Assembly (NCBI GenBank): GCA_036268055.1
Contig: DATAUW010000024.1
Coordinates: forward strand, 80,951-144,950
Direction: 5' to 3'
DNA length: 64,000 nucleotides
Source: Verrucomicrobiia bacterium
GTDB lineage: Bacteria; Verrucomicrobiota; Verrucomicrobiia; Limisphaerales; Pedosphaeraceae
Shown: in pieces, positions 7,542 through 15,721 of the stretch
Layout of the letters: every line of letters starts with the position of its first letter
How positions within the stretch are numbered: position 1 is the stretch's first letter
Translations under genes and position numbers: made by a program
The notes under the pieces: generated by a model
Told to the model about the DNA's origin: nothing
Database searches by the model: none
Seen by the model: only the letters and a program-made list of their open reading frames with translations

Positions 7542-9668
7542 ATGCGCCGCCTCCAGGAATTTGGCTTCGACAAAAGCCCTTACGAACGGCCCAATCAAAA
7601 ATGGGTCTGTGGCCGCGCGCGCGATGGCCAATGCTGCCTTGCCGGCCCGGACGAAAAGGGCAACTGTATGGCGAGCGCCGAGTGCCGCCCCTTGCGCAAA
7701 GGCGATCGCTGGCAATGCGCGCGTCCCGCGTTTCTCGGCGGCCCCTGTGCCGAAGGACCTTCGCCCACCGGCCAATGCTGCCGGGTCATCCCCAAGTGCA
7801 GCCCGGTTCGCAGCGTGCGTTCCTGGCGCAGCCTGACCGTCATGCTCGTGGCGGGCGTTACGCTGGCTGCGCTTTTTATCCTGCTCGGCTTGAAAGACGG
7901 CAATCGCGCGTTCTCGCCGGGCCAGCTTAGTTTTTCCCATCGCTCTGCTGGCGAAAATTGCAATGAATGTCACGACGGTCTGGAGCCGCGTCCCGCGCGC
8001 TGGCTCGTGAAAACTCCCGACTCACACTCCGCGCACGCCGGCAGCCAGCTTTGCCTAAACTGCCACAACGTCGGCGATTCGCCGCTGCAACCGCACGCGC
8101 TCGCCGCTGCCGACTTGCATGCGCTGACCGAAGCCGCGCAGAAAAAAAATAATGCCCACAGCCGTCCGGCTGGCCTGATGCTCGCTTCATTTATCCCGAG
8201 CATCGGCCACTCGCAAACCGAAGGCATTGCTTGTGCGACTTGCCACAAGGAACATCGCGGCGAGGAGGCCGACCTGAAAAAAATCTCCAATCAGCAGTGC
8301 CAGAGCTGCCACGCCACCCAGTTCGCCAGTTTTGCCGAGGGGCATCCACAGTTCACCAGTTATCCTTTTGAACGGCGTACCCGGATTATTTTTGATCATC
8401 AATCTCATCTGCGTGAGCACTTCAGCGATCCCACGGTCGCGAAGTTCGCGCCCAATTCCTGCCTCGATTGTCATTTGACCGATTTGCGCGGCGGTACGAT
8501 GCTCGTGAAATCGTACGATGTCATTTGCGCTTCCTGCCACGATGACCAGATCAAAGCCAAGTCGGCGGCGAAAACCGGCATCCCCTTTATCGGAATTCCT
8601 CGCATGGATGACCAAACATTGAAGGGAACTAACTCGATTGGCCAGTGGCCGGAAGACGCCGACCAGCCGCTGACTCCTTTTCTGCGTTTGATTCTTTCGG
8701 GTGATCCGACGGTGCGTGCAGCTCTTCAAAAATTGCAGGGCGTGGATCTTTCGAGTCTCCCGAAAAAAGATCCCGATAAAGTAAAAGCCGCGCAAACGCT
8801 GGCGTGGGGAATCAAGTCCTTGATCTTTGATCTGAACTCGCACGGCCAGGAAGAACTCCTGAAACGAATTACCGCCAGTGCCGGACGGCCGCTATCGAAT
8901 TTCGAAAAAGAAGGCGTGGTCGCATTCTTCAATGCCGAGGCTTTTCGCAATACTTTTCAGGGCGCATTTCCCAAGCTGCAAAAAGAAGTCATTGACTATC
9001 GCAAATCCGGAGTTGCTCCCGCGACTGAACTGGTTCCTTCGCCTGATCTGCCGCCGCCCGGCCCTGTCAAAAATGTGCCGCCGGACGAATGGGTGGACAA
9101 CGGCGGCTGGTATAGTCCCGACGGCTCGTTTACGCTTTATTATCATCCCCGCGGCCATCGCGACCGTTTCCTCAGTTCATGGATGGATCTGACGGTTGAT
9201 CCTGCCTCCACCGCCGACCCCGCGGTTTCACAAGCCTTGTTCAAGCAACTCACCGCGCCGTCTGCGGTGGGGATGTGCGCCAAGTGCCACAGCGTGGATG
9301 ACTCGCCGGTCAAGCAAATGAATTGGAACTCCTCGCGCCCCGATCCGCTCGAACATAAATTTAATCACTTCTCCCATTCCACGCATTTGAGCCTGATGGA
9401 TGCGCGCGGATGTTTTACCTGCCATTCCATGACCGATATGGCCGGCAAAAAAGAAACTTATGCTTCCGCATTTGAACCGGGTCAGCGCGATCCGGCCATC
9501 TTCCACAGCAATTTCCGCACGATAGACAAGAACGCCTGCGCCACCTGCCACCGTCCCAATCTGGTCCGCCAGGATTGTTTACTTTGCCACAACTATCACA
9601 TCGGCCATTTTAAGCCCGTCGTTCCCCATGCCAATATTGTCGCCACCGCGATATCGGCGGGTCATTAA
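7542..9668 (+). CDS. Membrane-anchored decahaem cytochrome c with cytoplasmic Cys-rich head
   Basis: 708 residues. Residues about 97-117 form a single membrane helix, giving an N-in topology. The region after it holds ten CxxCH sites: CNECH, CLNCH, CATCH, CQSCH, CLDCH and CASCH in the first half and CAKCH, CFTCH, CATCH and CLLCH near the end, separated by a haem-poor segment of about 230 residues. Repeated FSH/FDH-type His residues before CxxCH pairs resemble the doubled-CxxCH cytochrome c3 family. The N-terminal 90 residues, on the cytoplasmic side, carry ten cysteines arranged as two copies of one pattern (C23/C32/C42/C48 and C59/C69/C79/C86, plus C31 and C80). That head could bind a metal or Fe-S cluster; no known family was recognised for it. 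It is the last gene of the cluster, ending four bases from the convergent response-regulator gene. Confidence 0.87.
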   Translation: MRRLQEFGFDKSPYERPNQKWVCGRARDGQCCLAGPDEKGNCMASAECRPLRKGDRWQCARPAFLGGPCAEGPSPTGQCCRVIPKCSPVRSVRSWRSLTVMLVAGVTLAALFILLGLKDGNRAFSPGQLSFSHRSAGENCNECHDGLEPRPARWLVKTPDSHSAHAGSQLCLNCHNVGDSPLQPHALAAADLHALTEAAQKKNNAHSRPAGLMLASFIPSIGHSQTEGIACATCHKEHRGEEADLKKISNQQCQSCHATQFASFAEGHPQFTSYPFERRTRIIFDHQSHLREHFSDPTVAKFAPNSCLDCHLTDLRGGTMLVKSYDVICASCHDDQIKAKSAAKTGIPFIGIPRMDDQTLKGTNSIGQWPEDADQPLTPFLRLILSGDPTVRAALQKLQGVDLSSLPKKDPDKVKAAQTLAWGIKSLIFDLNSHGQEELLKRITASAGRPLSNFEKEGVVAFFNAEAFRNTFQGAFPKLQKEVIDYRKSGVAPATELVPSPDLPPPGPVKNVPPDEWVDNGGWYSPDGSFTLYYHPRGHRDRFLSSWMDLTVDPASTADPAVSQALFKQLTAPSAVGMCAKCHSVDDSPVKQMNWNSSRPDPLEHKFNHFSHSTHLSLMDARGCFTCHSMTDMAGKKETYASAFEPGQRDPAIFHSNFRTIDKNACATCHRPNLVRQDCLLCHNYHIGHFKPVVPHANIVATAISAGH

Positions 9669-9672
9669 AAAT

Positions 9673-10314
9673 TTACTCCGCCGTCTTCGCTTCCGACCGC
9701 AATTTTCCCACTGCTTCCAACCGGTTTCGCACGTGCATTTTTTGGCAGATGCTTTTTACATGGCTGCGCACGGTTTCAAAACCGATGTTCAACTGTTCCG
9801 CGATCTCTTTATAGAGATAGCCCAGCGCCAGCAGATTCAACACTTCGCGCTCCCGCAAAGTCAGGTTCTCAGTCTCGGTCGGTGAAGGCCCCAACGCATG
9901 AAAATGTTCCACCACTTTGTTCGCCACATGGCTCGACATCGGCGCTCCGCCTTTATAGACATCGCGAATCGCTGCCAACAATTCCGCCGGCGGACTCGAC
10001 TTGATCAGATAACCGTTCGCGCCCGCCTTCAGCGCGGCAAAAATCCGTTTGCTGTCTTCATAGACCGTCACCATCACAATGTGCGTGGAGTGATCGTGCT
10101 TGCGAATCTCGGTTAAACATTCGATGCCCGACATTCCCGGCAGCTTGATGTCCATCAACACCACGTCCGGCTTGGCCACGAGAATTTGTGGCAAAGCTTC
10201 TTCTGCCGACGAATAAGCGCCGAGGCACTTGATATCCGCCGCCGTTCCCAAAATTTTCGTGAATTGCTTTCGCAATCCAGAATCGTCTTCCACCACCACT
10301 ACGGATTTTTTCAT
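9673..10314 (-). CDS. NarL/FixJ-family response regulator
   Basis: 213 residues. The receiver domain (1-120) has the acidic pair D10/D11, phospho-acceptor D55 in LMDIKLPG, T83 and K105 in YLIKSSPP, the complete active set. A LuxR-type helix-turn-helix (about 150-205; LTLREREVLNLLALGY, then the recognition helix around FETVRSHVKSICQKM) provides DNA binding. It lies 27 bases downstream of a histidine kinase gene with which it surely pairs. Its targets are unknown; it is downstream of the GH35 gene on the same strand and convergent with the redox cluster, so either could be controlled. Confidence 0.93.
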   Translation of the reverse strand: MKKSVVVVEDDSGLRKQFTKILGTAADIKCLGAYSSAEEALPQILVAKPDVVLMDIKLPGMSGIECLTEIRKHDHSTHIVMVTVYEDSKRIFAALKAGANGYLIKSSPPAELLAAIRDVYKGGAPMSSHVANKVVEHFHALGPSPTETENLTLREREVLNLLALGYLYKEIAEQLNIGFETVRSHVKSICQKMHVRNRLEAVGKLRSEAKTAE

Positions 10315-10341
10315 AATGAGCCTTTCTGTGGCGGTGATTTC

Positions 10342-12072
10342 TCAAACGCCTTTTGAACCGTCTTGCGAACCATTCGGTCCCGATTTCCCGTCACCCGATC
10401 CAATCACCAACTTAAAATGAATCGTCGTCCCCTGCCCCGGCGAACTTTCAATCGCGCAATTTCCACCCAGGCCTTCCAATCGCCGCTTCATATTTTTCAA
10501 TCCGTGTCCGGCCGGCACGCCGGCCTGATCGAATCCGCATCCGTCGTCCTGAATGGACACATCGAATAATTTATCCGCGAAAGTGATACGCGCTGTCACG
10601 AGTGTGGCGCGCGCATGCTTGATGATATTATGTACCGCCTCGCGCGCTGCCATGCTGAAGTTATGCCGGATGCGGCTCGACACATTGATCTCCAGCGGCA
10701 ATGGCGAGACATGGATGCGGCAGCGCAACTGCGCCTGCGTGCACATTTCGTTGATGGTTTGCCGCAGGTAATCTCCCATCGCATTAACATTGTCATTCTC
10801 CGGGTCCACCGCCCATACCGTTTCATAAAGCGCCGAGACCAAATCCCGCGACACTAAATAAATCTGGTCAAACTCCGCGCGCGCCTTCTCCGACAAGGTT
10901 GTGTCCTTCTGCGCCATGCCGCTCATCATCGAGATCTGCGTTACCCGTGCGCCCAAATCGTCGTGGATGTCGCGCGCGATTCGCATGCGCTCCTCTTCGA
11001 GCGCGCGCTGTTGCTCCAGCAAAAACATCGCCCGCTGCATTCGCCGCGAAGTGTAGTATCGCACGCTCAGCGCCACGACCACGACCACCATCATTGCCAT
11101 CGCTCCCCAGAACCACGGCGATTCCCAAAATGGCCGCGGCACCCGCACTGCCAATTCCGTCTTGCGTCCGGTTGGCTTCCCGAGAATCGTCACCTCCTCA
11201 ACTTGAAAAACAAATTTCCCCGCTGGTAATGTTGGATAAACCGACGAATGGTCCCGGCTCTCGCCGATGGAATACATTTCGTTCCATTCCATCACCATAT
11301 TATCATTGGGCATCACCCGCGGCGCGCTTTCCTTTGCGTTATGCCATTCGGCATGGCCGAATGGATCTTCGTCAATGATCGCCATCGCTTTGGTTTTCGG
11401 CGCGCTGCCGATCTCGACCACCTTCGCCATGCTCGGCCGCGTGCCGTCCGTCAGCCACGCATTGGTGGCCTGATTTATTCCTTCTTCATCCGCGTCCTCA
11501 TCGAATGGCGAACGCAACAAAATCTTGGGCTTGCCGGAAGAAATTTTGGAAACGACCAAATGATCAATCACGTAAATCCCCAGCGTCGAAGGCGGCCCGG
11601 CTGAAGTGAACACCACTTGAAAATTTGAAGCGCCCGCCGGCACAGTCAACGTCTCGCGCCGATGCGTTAGCGGCGAGCTTTCCAAACCTCCATTCCAGCC
11701 GGCGCTTTCTCCTCGCACTTTAAATTGCATTTGCTCCACCAGGTCACCCGCATCGTTACAAAATCGTACCGTGGCGAACATGTAACCACCGCCCATCTGC
11801 CAAGTGGAATCATAACCCGCCAATTTATAATTCAACCGCAGCCGCGGATCATTCGTGCCGGAAGCCAGCCCAAAACGAAATTGAATTGCCAGCGGCGACG
11901 CGCCCAGGTTGATGCTGCTTCCCCGCTGCCATTGCAGGGATTTTCCATTGACCTCAACTCCGTTGACCTCCACCGGATTTATCTCTTGCGCGAAGCCGCA
12001 GGTTACGCCCGCCAGCCACGCTCCCCAAAGCACGAGGATAATCGAAAGTCGAATCGTTATCCGGTGTTTCAT
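10342..12072 (-). CDS. Sensor histidine kinase (HisKA_3/NarX type)
   Basis: 576 residues. A signal-anchor (7-29) is followed by an extracytoplasmic region of about 285 residues, a membrane helix at about 320-338, a short coiled coil, a HisKA_3 dimerisation domain with H370 in RIARDIHDDLGARV, and a HATPase domain with N482 in REAVHNIIKHA, QDDGCGF (508-514) and GHGLKNMKRRLEG (522-534). The extracytoplasmic part contains LRLNYKLAGYDSTW (residues 78-91), which resembles the Y_Y_Y domain of hybrid two-component sugar sensors, but the beta-propeller usual in those proteins is absent. It is 94 bases downstream of the GH35 gene on the same strand, suggesting a link with sugar degradation. Confidence 0.9.
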   Translation of the reverse strand: MKHRITIRLSIILVLWGAWLAGVTCGFAQEINPVEVNGVEVNGKSLQWQRGSSINLGASPLAIQFRFGLASGTNDPRLRLNYKLAGYDSTWQMGGGYMFATVRFCNDAGDLVEQMQFKVRGESAGWNGGLESSPLTHRRETLTVPAGASNFQVVFTSAGPPSTLGIYVIDHLVVSKISSGKPKILLRSPFDEDADEEGINQATNAWLTDGTRPSMAKVVEIGSAPKTKAMAIIDEDPFGHAEWHNAKESAPRVMPNDNMVMEWNEMYSIGESRDHSSVYPTLPAGKFVFQVEEVTILGKPTGRKTELAVRVPRPFWESPWFWGAMAMMVVVVVALSVRYYTSRRMQRAMFLLEQQRALEEERMRIARDIHDDLGARVTQISMMSGMAQKDTTLSEKARAEFDQIYLVSRDLVSALYETVWAVDPENDNVNAMGDYLRQTINEMCTQAQLRCRIHVSPLPLEINVSSRIRHNFSMAAREAVHNIIKHARATLVTARITFADKLFDVSIQDDGCGFDQAGVPAGHGLKNMKRRLEGLGGNCAIESSPGQGTTIHFKLVIGSGDGKSGPNGSQDGSKGV

Positions 12073-12166
12073 GCGCAGGTTCTAACATTTTCCGCTTCGC
12101 ATTCCAACTTTTACTCCTTCGCAATGCGCCCAGGCTTTTTGAAATGGTTCCCAGTTGCGAAAAACT

Positions 12167-14767
12167 TCATGGACTTTTCTGCGGGACGATCATCGGTGTC
12201 TTTGCATCCACCGTTTTTGAAACTCGTATCACTTCTCGGCTTGCCGCTTTCTCAATCACCAATTCCACTTGCGACGGCTTCTGTCCCGTTTCATCAAACA
12301 CGGTCAAATCATTTTTCCCCGCCTTCAACCAGCACTCCGGAATATATAACGAATCAATTTTAATTTTCTCCGGGTAGCGCCCAAGATCGCGCCCATTCAC
12401 CCACATTGTCCCGCGCGAGAGCCCGTGGAAATTCACCCGCAAAATAGGATGTGCTCCCAATTCACCCGGCGGCATGTAATTAAAATTCGCGTGATAAAAC
12501 GTCGGCGCTCCCTTCGCATCCGCAATCTCACTCCACGATTTTATCGCGGCCAGATCCGTCTCCACTCCGCCGCGCATCGCCCAGCCCGGAATATCATTTC
12601 GCAAGCCGTCCATTTCCAATTTCTGCGACCCCCAAAGTCCCTTGTTGTTGAAATTATCCAGCGTTCCCAAATAACCGAACGCCTTGCTGCGCCCGTGATG
12701 CGAGGCAAACACGGCGATTGAATTTGTTCCCGCCGCAAAATCCGTTCGCGCCACATTCTTCTCTATCGTCACGTGCCGCCCGTTCACAAACACCTCCATG
12801 TTATCCGCGCCGTGCAACCGCAATGCCCCGCTCGCCGGCGACGGCACGTTCACGCTCGCGCGATACCACGCGAACGCGCTCGTGTCGCCATCCGCGCCCA
12901 TCTGCGCCGGCCCCGGCGACCGTCTCCATTTTGAATCGTCGAACGCTGGCGATATTTCCCGCATCGCCGACATCTTCCAATTCGTCAATTCCGGCGCCGC
13001 CTTGCCGTCCAATTTCAAATCCGCCTTCACGCCCAGATGGAAGCTCTGCTCCCGCCCGCCAAACACCGCAACCTGCCCGCACGATGCCTGCCCGTACGGA
13101 CGCTCAATCGTCACCGAAATCTTTTTCCCGTTCTCTTCGATGCCCTGCACAAACTCCGGTCCACACACCACAAACTGCCGATTCGTCGCTCCGACAATCC
13201 AAGTGTACGCTGTCAAATCTCTGTTCAACGCCAGCACGCGAACACATTGTTTGCCCTGCTCCAGTTTGAATTCCTCCACGCCGTTCTTGGGAATCGTGAT
13301 TTTTAAATTCAACCGATTCCCGTCAATCAACTCCGTCTGAAAATTTTTCGACGCCCCCTTCCACATCCCTGCTTTCACGCCACCCTCGACCGATAAGCTC
13401 ACGCGTCCCGTCTTCTCCGGTTGCCCATAAACCACCAAGGTCACCGTCTCGCCATTCCGCGCGATTGCCAGCACGGGTAACGTCGCCTCCACAACTTTCA
13501 CACTGTCCGTCACACGAACATTTTGCGGCAGCGCGTACACACTCGATTGCGCCAGCTTCATTTCCTCACCGGATTTAAACGTCGCCGTAATTTCATTGGA
13601 ACTCGAGTTCTGCACAAAAACCAATGTGCCCGCGCCACTGCGACTCTTCCGCGCCCCAATCACTTTCACACCCGTGCCTGTGGCGAAATCCGCGTAATCA
13701 CCTCGCGCATCGCCGCCATTCGCGAGTATCTCAGGAAAACTCTGTGCAAGTTGGTTCGCACGCTTCATTATATAATAGGTCGGACGCAAATCCCCGCCCT
13801 GCCCGATCGCCGCGCCGTCGTCATAACTCGCTGCCATCTCGTCATTGTTCCACGTCTCAAAATCCGTCCCGCCGTGCAGCATGTAGAAATTATATCCGCC
13901 CCCGCCGTGCGCGAGGATCGTCCAGATCGCATTCTCAATCTCGTGATTCCGCTTTTCCGCCAGCGACCCGTAAGTATCGAACCATCCCGACCAGAATTCC
14001 GTCGTGATCCACGGATTCGTGCGCTTCTCGGGATCGAGATTGCCAGGCGTCGGCGCGGCGCCGTGATGCTGTCCGCTCATGAAGTGCGGCACATCAATCC
14101 CGAACTTCATTGCCTCGTCATTCAAATGCACGAAGTAAGGATCATTCGTCACCACGCCCCAGCCCAGCGGATGCTCATTCTCTAATTGCACCAGCACGAC
14201 ATTTCCGCCGTGATCAATCTCGTGCTTCGCGACCATCGGCAAAATTTTTTCATACCAATGGTCGTTCCAGCTCAGCCACGCTGGATTATCACCGCGAACC
14301 TTGAACGGCGGCTTAAACTTCAGCCACACCGGGTAGCCGCCCGAATCCCATTCCGCGCACACATACGGTCCAACGCGCACCATCGCGTATAATCCCATTT
14401 GCTGCGCCGTCTCCAAAAATTTTTCAAAATCCTTGTCGCCCGAAAAATCAAACTGGTTCTCCTGCACCTCGTGGAAATTCCAAAACGCATAAGTCTCCAC
14501 GCCCGCAAAACTGGCCTGTTTCAATCGCAGCAACCGGTCTGCCCAAAGTTCGTGTGGCACGCGCGAATAGTGAATGGAGCCCGATGAAAAAAAGGTGCGC
14601 TGCCCGTTCATGGAAAACCCGGCGCCATCGAAATCAATGTAGGGTTTGACCGCGTCCGTCAGCGGATACATCAAATCATTCTCCACCTTTTTAGGCTTTT
14701 CCTGTGCTGATGCAGCAACAACTAAAAACACCACGCCCCACGTGAGAAAACGCCAAAGCCAATTCAT
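12167..14767 (-). CDS. Secreted GH35 beta-galactosidase
   Basis: 866 residues from the ATG at 14767, chosen because it starts a signal peptide (hydrophobic core FLTWGVVFLVVAAS, cleavage near ASA-QE); the open frame extends 38 codons further but runs towards the previous gene. The GH35 barrel occupies about 45-370, beginning with the family's FFSSGSIHYSRVP. The acid/base is E198 in VQLENEHP and the nucleophile E257 in ITTEFWSGWFD. The C-terminal half contains jelly-roll domains with NGRDLGRYP-type carbohydrate-binding features, as in plant-type beta-galactosidases. It should release terminal beta-galactose from galactans or galacto-oligosaccharides in the periplasm or outside. It lies 53 bases after a pseudopilin gene and 45 bp further on from a GH2 gene's operon partner. 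Confidence 0.93.
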   Translation of the reverse strand: MNWLWRFLTWGVVFLVVAASAQEKPKKVENDLMYPLTDAVKPYIDFDGAGFSMNGQRTFFSSGSIHYSRVPHELWADRLLRLKQASFAGVETYAFWNFHEVQENQFDFSGDKDFEKFLETAQQMGLYAMVRVGPYVCAEWDSGGYPVWLKFKPPFKVRGDNPAWLSWNDHWYEKILPMVAKHEIDHGGNVVLVQLENEHPLGWGVVTNDPYFVHLNDEAMKFGIDVPHFMSGQHHGAAPTPGNLDPEKRTNPWITTEFWSGWFDTYGSLAEKRNHEIENAIWTILAHGGGGYNFYMLHGGTDFETWNNDEMAASYDDGAAIGQGGDLRPTYYIMKRANQLAQSFPEILANGGDARGDYADFATGTGVKVIGARKSRSGAGTLVFVQNSSSNEITATFKSGEEMKLAQSSVYALPQNVRVTDSVKVVEATLPVLAIARNGETVTLVVYGQPEKTGRVSLSVEGGVKAGMWKGASKNFQTELIDGNRLNLKITIPKNGVEEFKLEQGKQCVRVLALNRDLTAYTWIVGATNRQFVVCGPEFVQGIEENGKKISVTIERPYGQASCGQVAVFGGREQSFHLGVKADLKLDGKAAPELTNWKMSAMREISPAFDDSKWRRSPGPAQMGADGDTSAFAWYRASVNVPSPASGALRLHGADNMEVFVNGRHVTIEKNVARTDFAAGTNSIAVFASHHGRSKAFGYLGTLDNFNNKGLWGSQKLEMDGLRNDIPGWAMRGGVETDLAAIKSWSEIADAKGAPTFYHANFNYMPPGELGAHPILRVNFHGLSRGTMWVNGRDLGRYPEKIKIDSLYIPECWLKAGKNDLTVFDETGQKPSQVELVIEKAASREVIRVSKTVDAKTPMIVPQKSP

Positions 14768-14820
14768 TTTTGCTTTAACAAAACCATGTAGAACCCGTTC
14801 GAACATCGCTGGGATTGTTC

Positions 14821-15693
14821 TCACGGCAACCTCGGCCGCTTGTTCGGCGCGGAAACCGCGTTCCAATAATATTGAGACCATAGATTATCCAGCATCGAAT
14901 ACTCAACATGACCATCCGTGCAAGCGATATTCACTCCGCCTTTGGGATAGGGCTGAGTGTTGAGCACATTTTTTGGAGCTGCCTTCGGACTTGAGATGCC
15001 GTGCCGCAGGATGCAAATACGATCCATCATATTATTATCTCCGTTGCCGCCGCCATCGTACAAATCCGTCGGCGGCGTGTCCGCGTTGCCATAGGAACTT
15101 GCGTTTCCGCTCGGCCAGCCGTCCGGCCACGTCCCATCTACAAACATAGGAGTCTGCGAGGGGAATTTCACCAAGTCCAATTTGCCGAACATTCCGGCTT
15201 TGCCGACATTCGCCTGCGGCGTCGAACCGTCCGCCAGATAATTCACCGCCGAACTTTTCGGGTCGAACAACCAGCCGTTCACAAAGTAACTCGCCGCGGC
15301 AATATTGCCGTTGCGCGACCACGCGTAAGCCGCCGTGCCCTGGCTCGGTGGTGCGCCCGGAGGCCAGTTGTTGGTTCCCGCCGCCGGGCAAACCTCATCT
15401 CCCGTCGCATTCGCGGAATAAGTCAAAATCGGAGTCACCCAATCATTATTAAAATCATATTGCAGCGGCCCATTGTCTTGTTCATACATGAATCCCGCCA
15501 GCGCCAGTTGCTTGATATTACTTCGGCACTTGATGTCCTGCGCTTTGCGCTTGGAAGACGCCAAAGCCGGCAGCAAAAGTCCCGCGAGAATGGCGATGAT
15601 TGCGATAACCACCAGCAACTCGATCAAAGTAAAGCCAGTACAACGAATAGTAGACGGACTATTTTTTGTTTTCATACAGTGTAGAATTTTCAT
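14821..15693 (-). CDS. Prepilin-like protein with type II N-methylation signal
   Basis: 290 residues from the ATG at 15693, or 284 from 15675. The N terminus has the prepilin peptidase site [19 protein letters not shown] with the conserved Glu at +5 and a hydrophobic alpha-helix, followed by [14 protein letters not shown] and [11 protein letters not shown], features of the H-X9-DG pseudopilin family abundant in Planctomycetes and Verrucomicrobia. Near the C terminus [10 protein letters not shown] is kept, but the His ten residues before the Asp is replaced by Pro. It is located between the GH2 and GH35 genes with gaps of 28 and 53 bases, so it is probably co-transcribed with them. The function of the family is not established; a role in a type II-like assembly that handles secreted enzymes is inferred. 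Confidence 0.88.
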   Translation of the reverse strand: MKILHCMKTKNSPSTIRCTGFTLIELLVVIAIIAILAGLLLPALASSKRKAQDIKCRSNIKQLALAGFMYEQDNGPLQYDFNNDWVTPILTYSANATGDEVCPAAGTNNWPPGAPPSQGTAAYAWSRNGNIAAASYFVNGWLFDPKSSAVNYLADGSTPQANVGKAGMFGKLDLVKFPSQTPMFVDGTWPDGWPSGNASSYGNADTPPTDLYDGGGNGDNNMMDRICILRHGISSPKAAPKNVLNTQPYPKGGVNIACTDGHVEYSMLDNLWSQYYWNAVSAPNKRPRLP

Positions 15694-15721
15694 TGGCAAT
15701 ATTCGTAGTTAGTCCCGCTCA

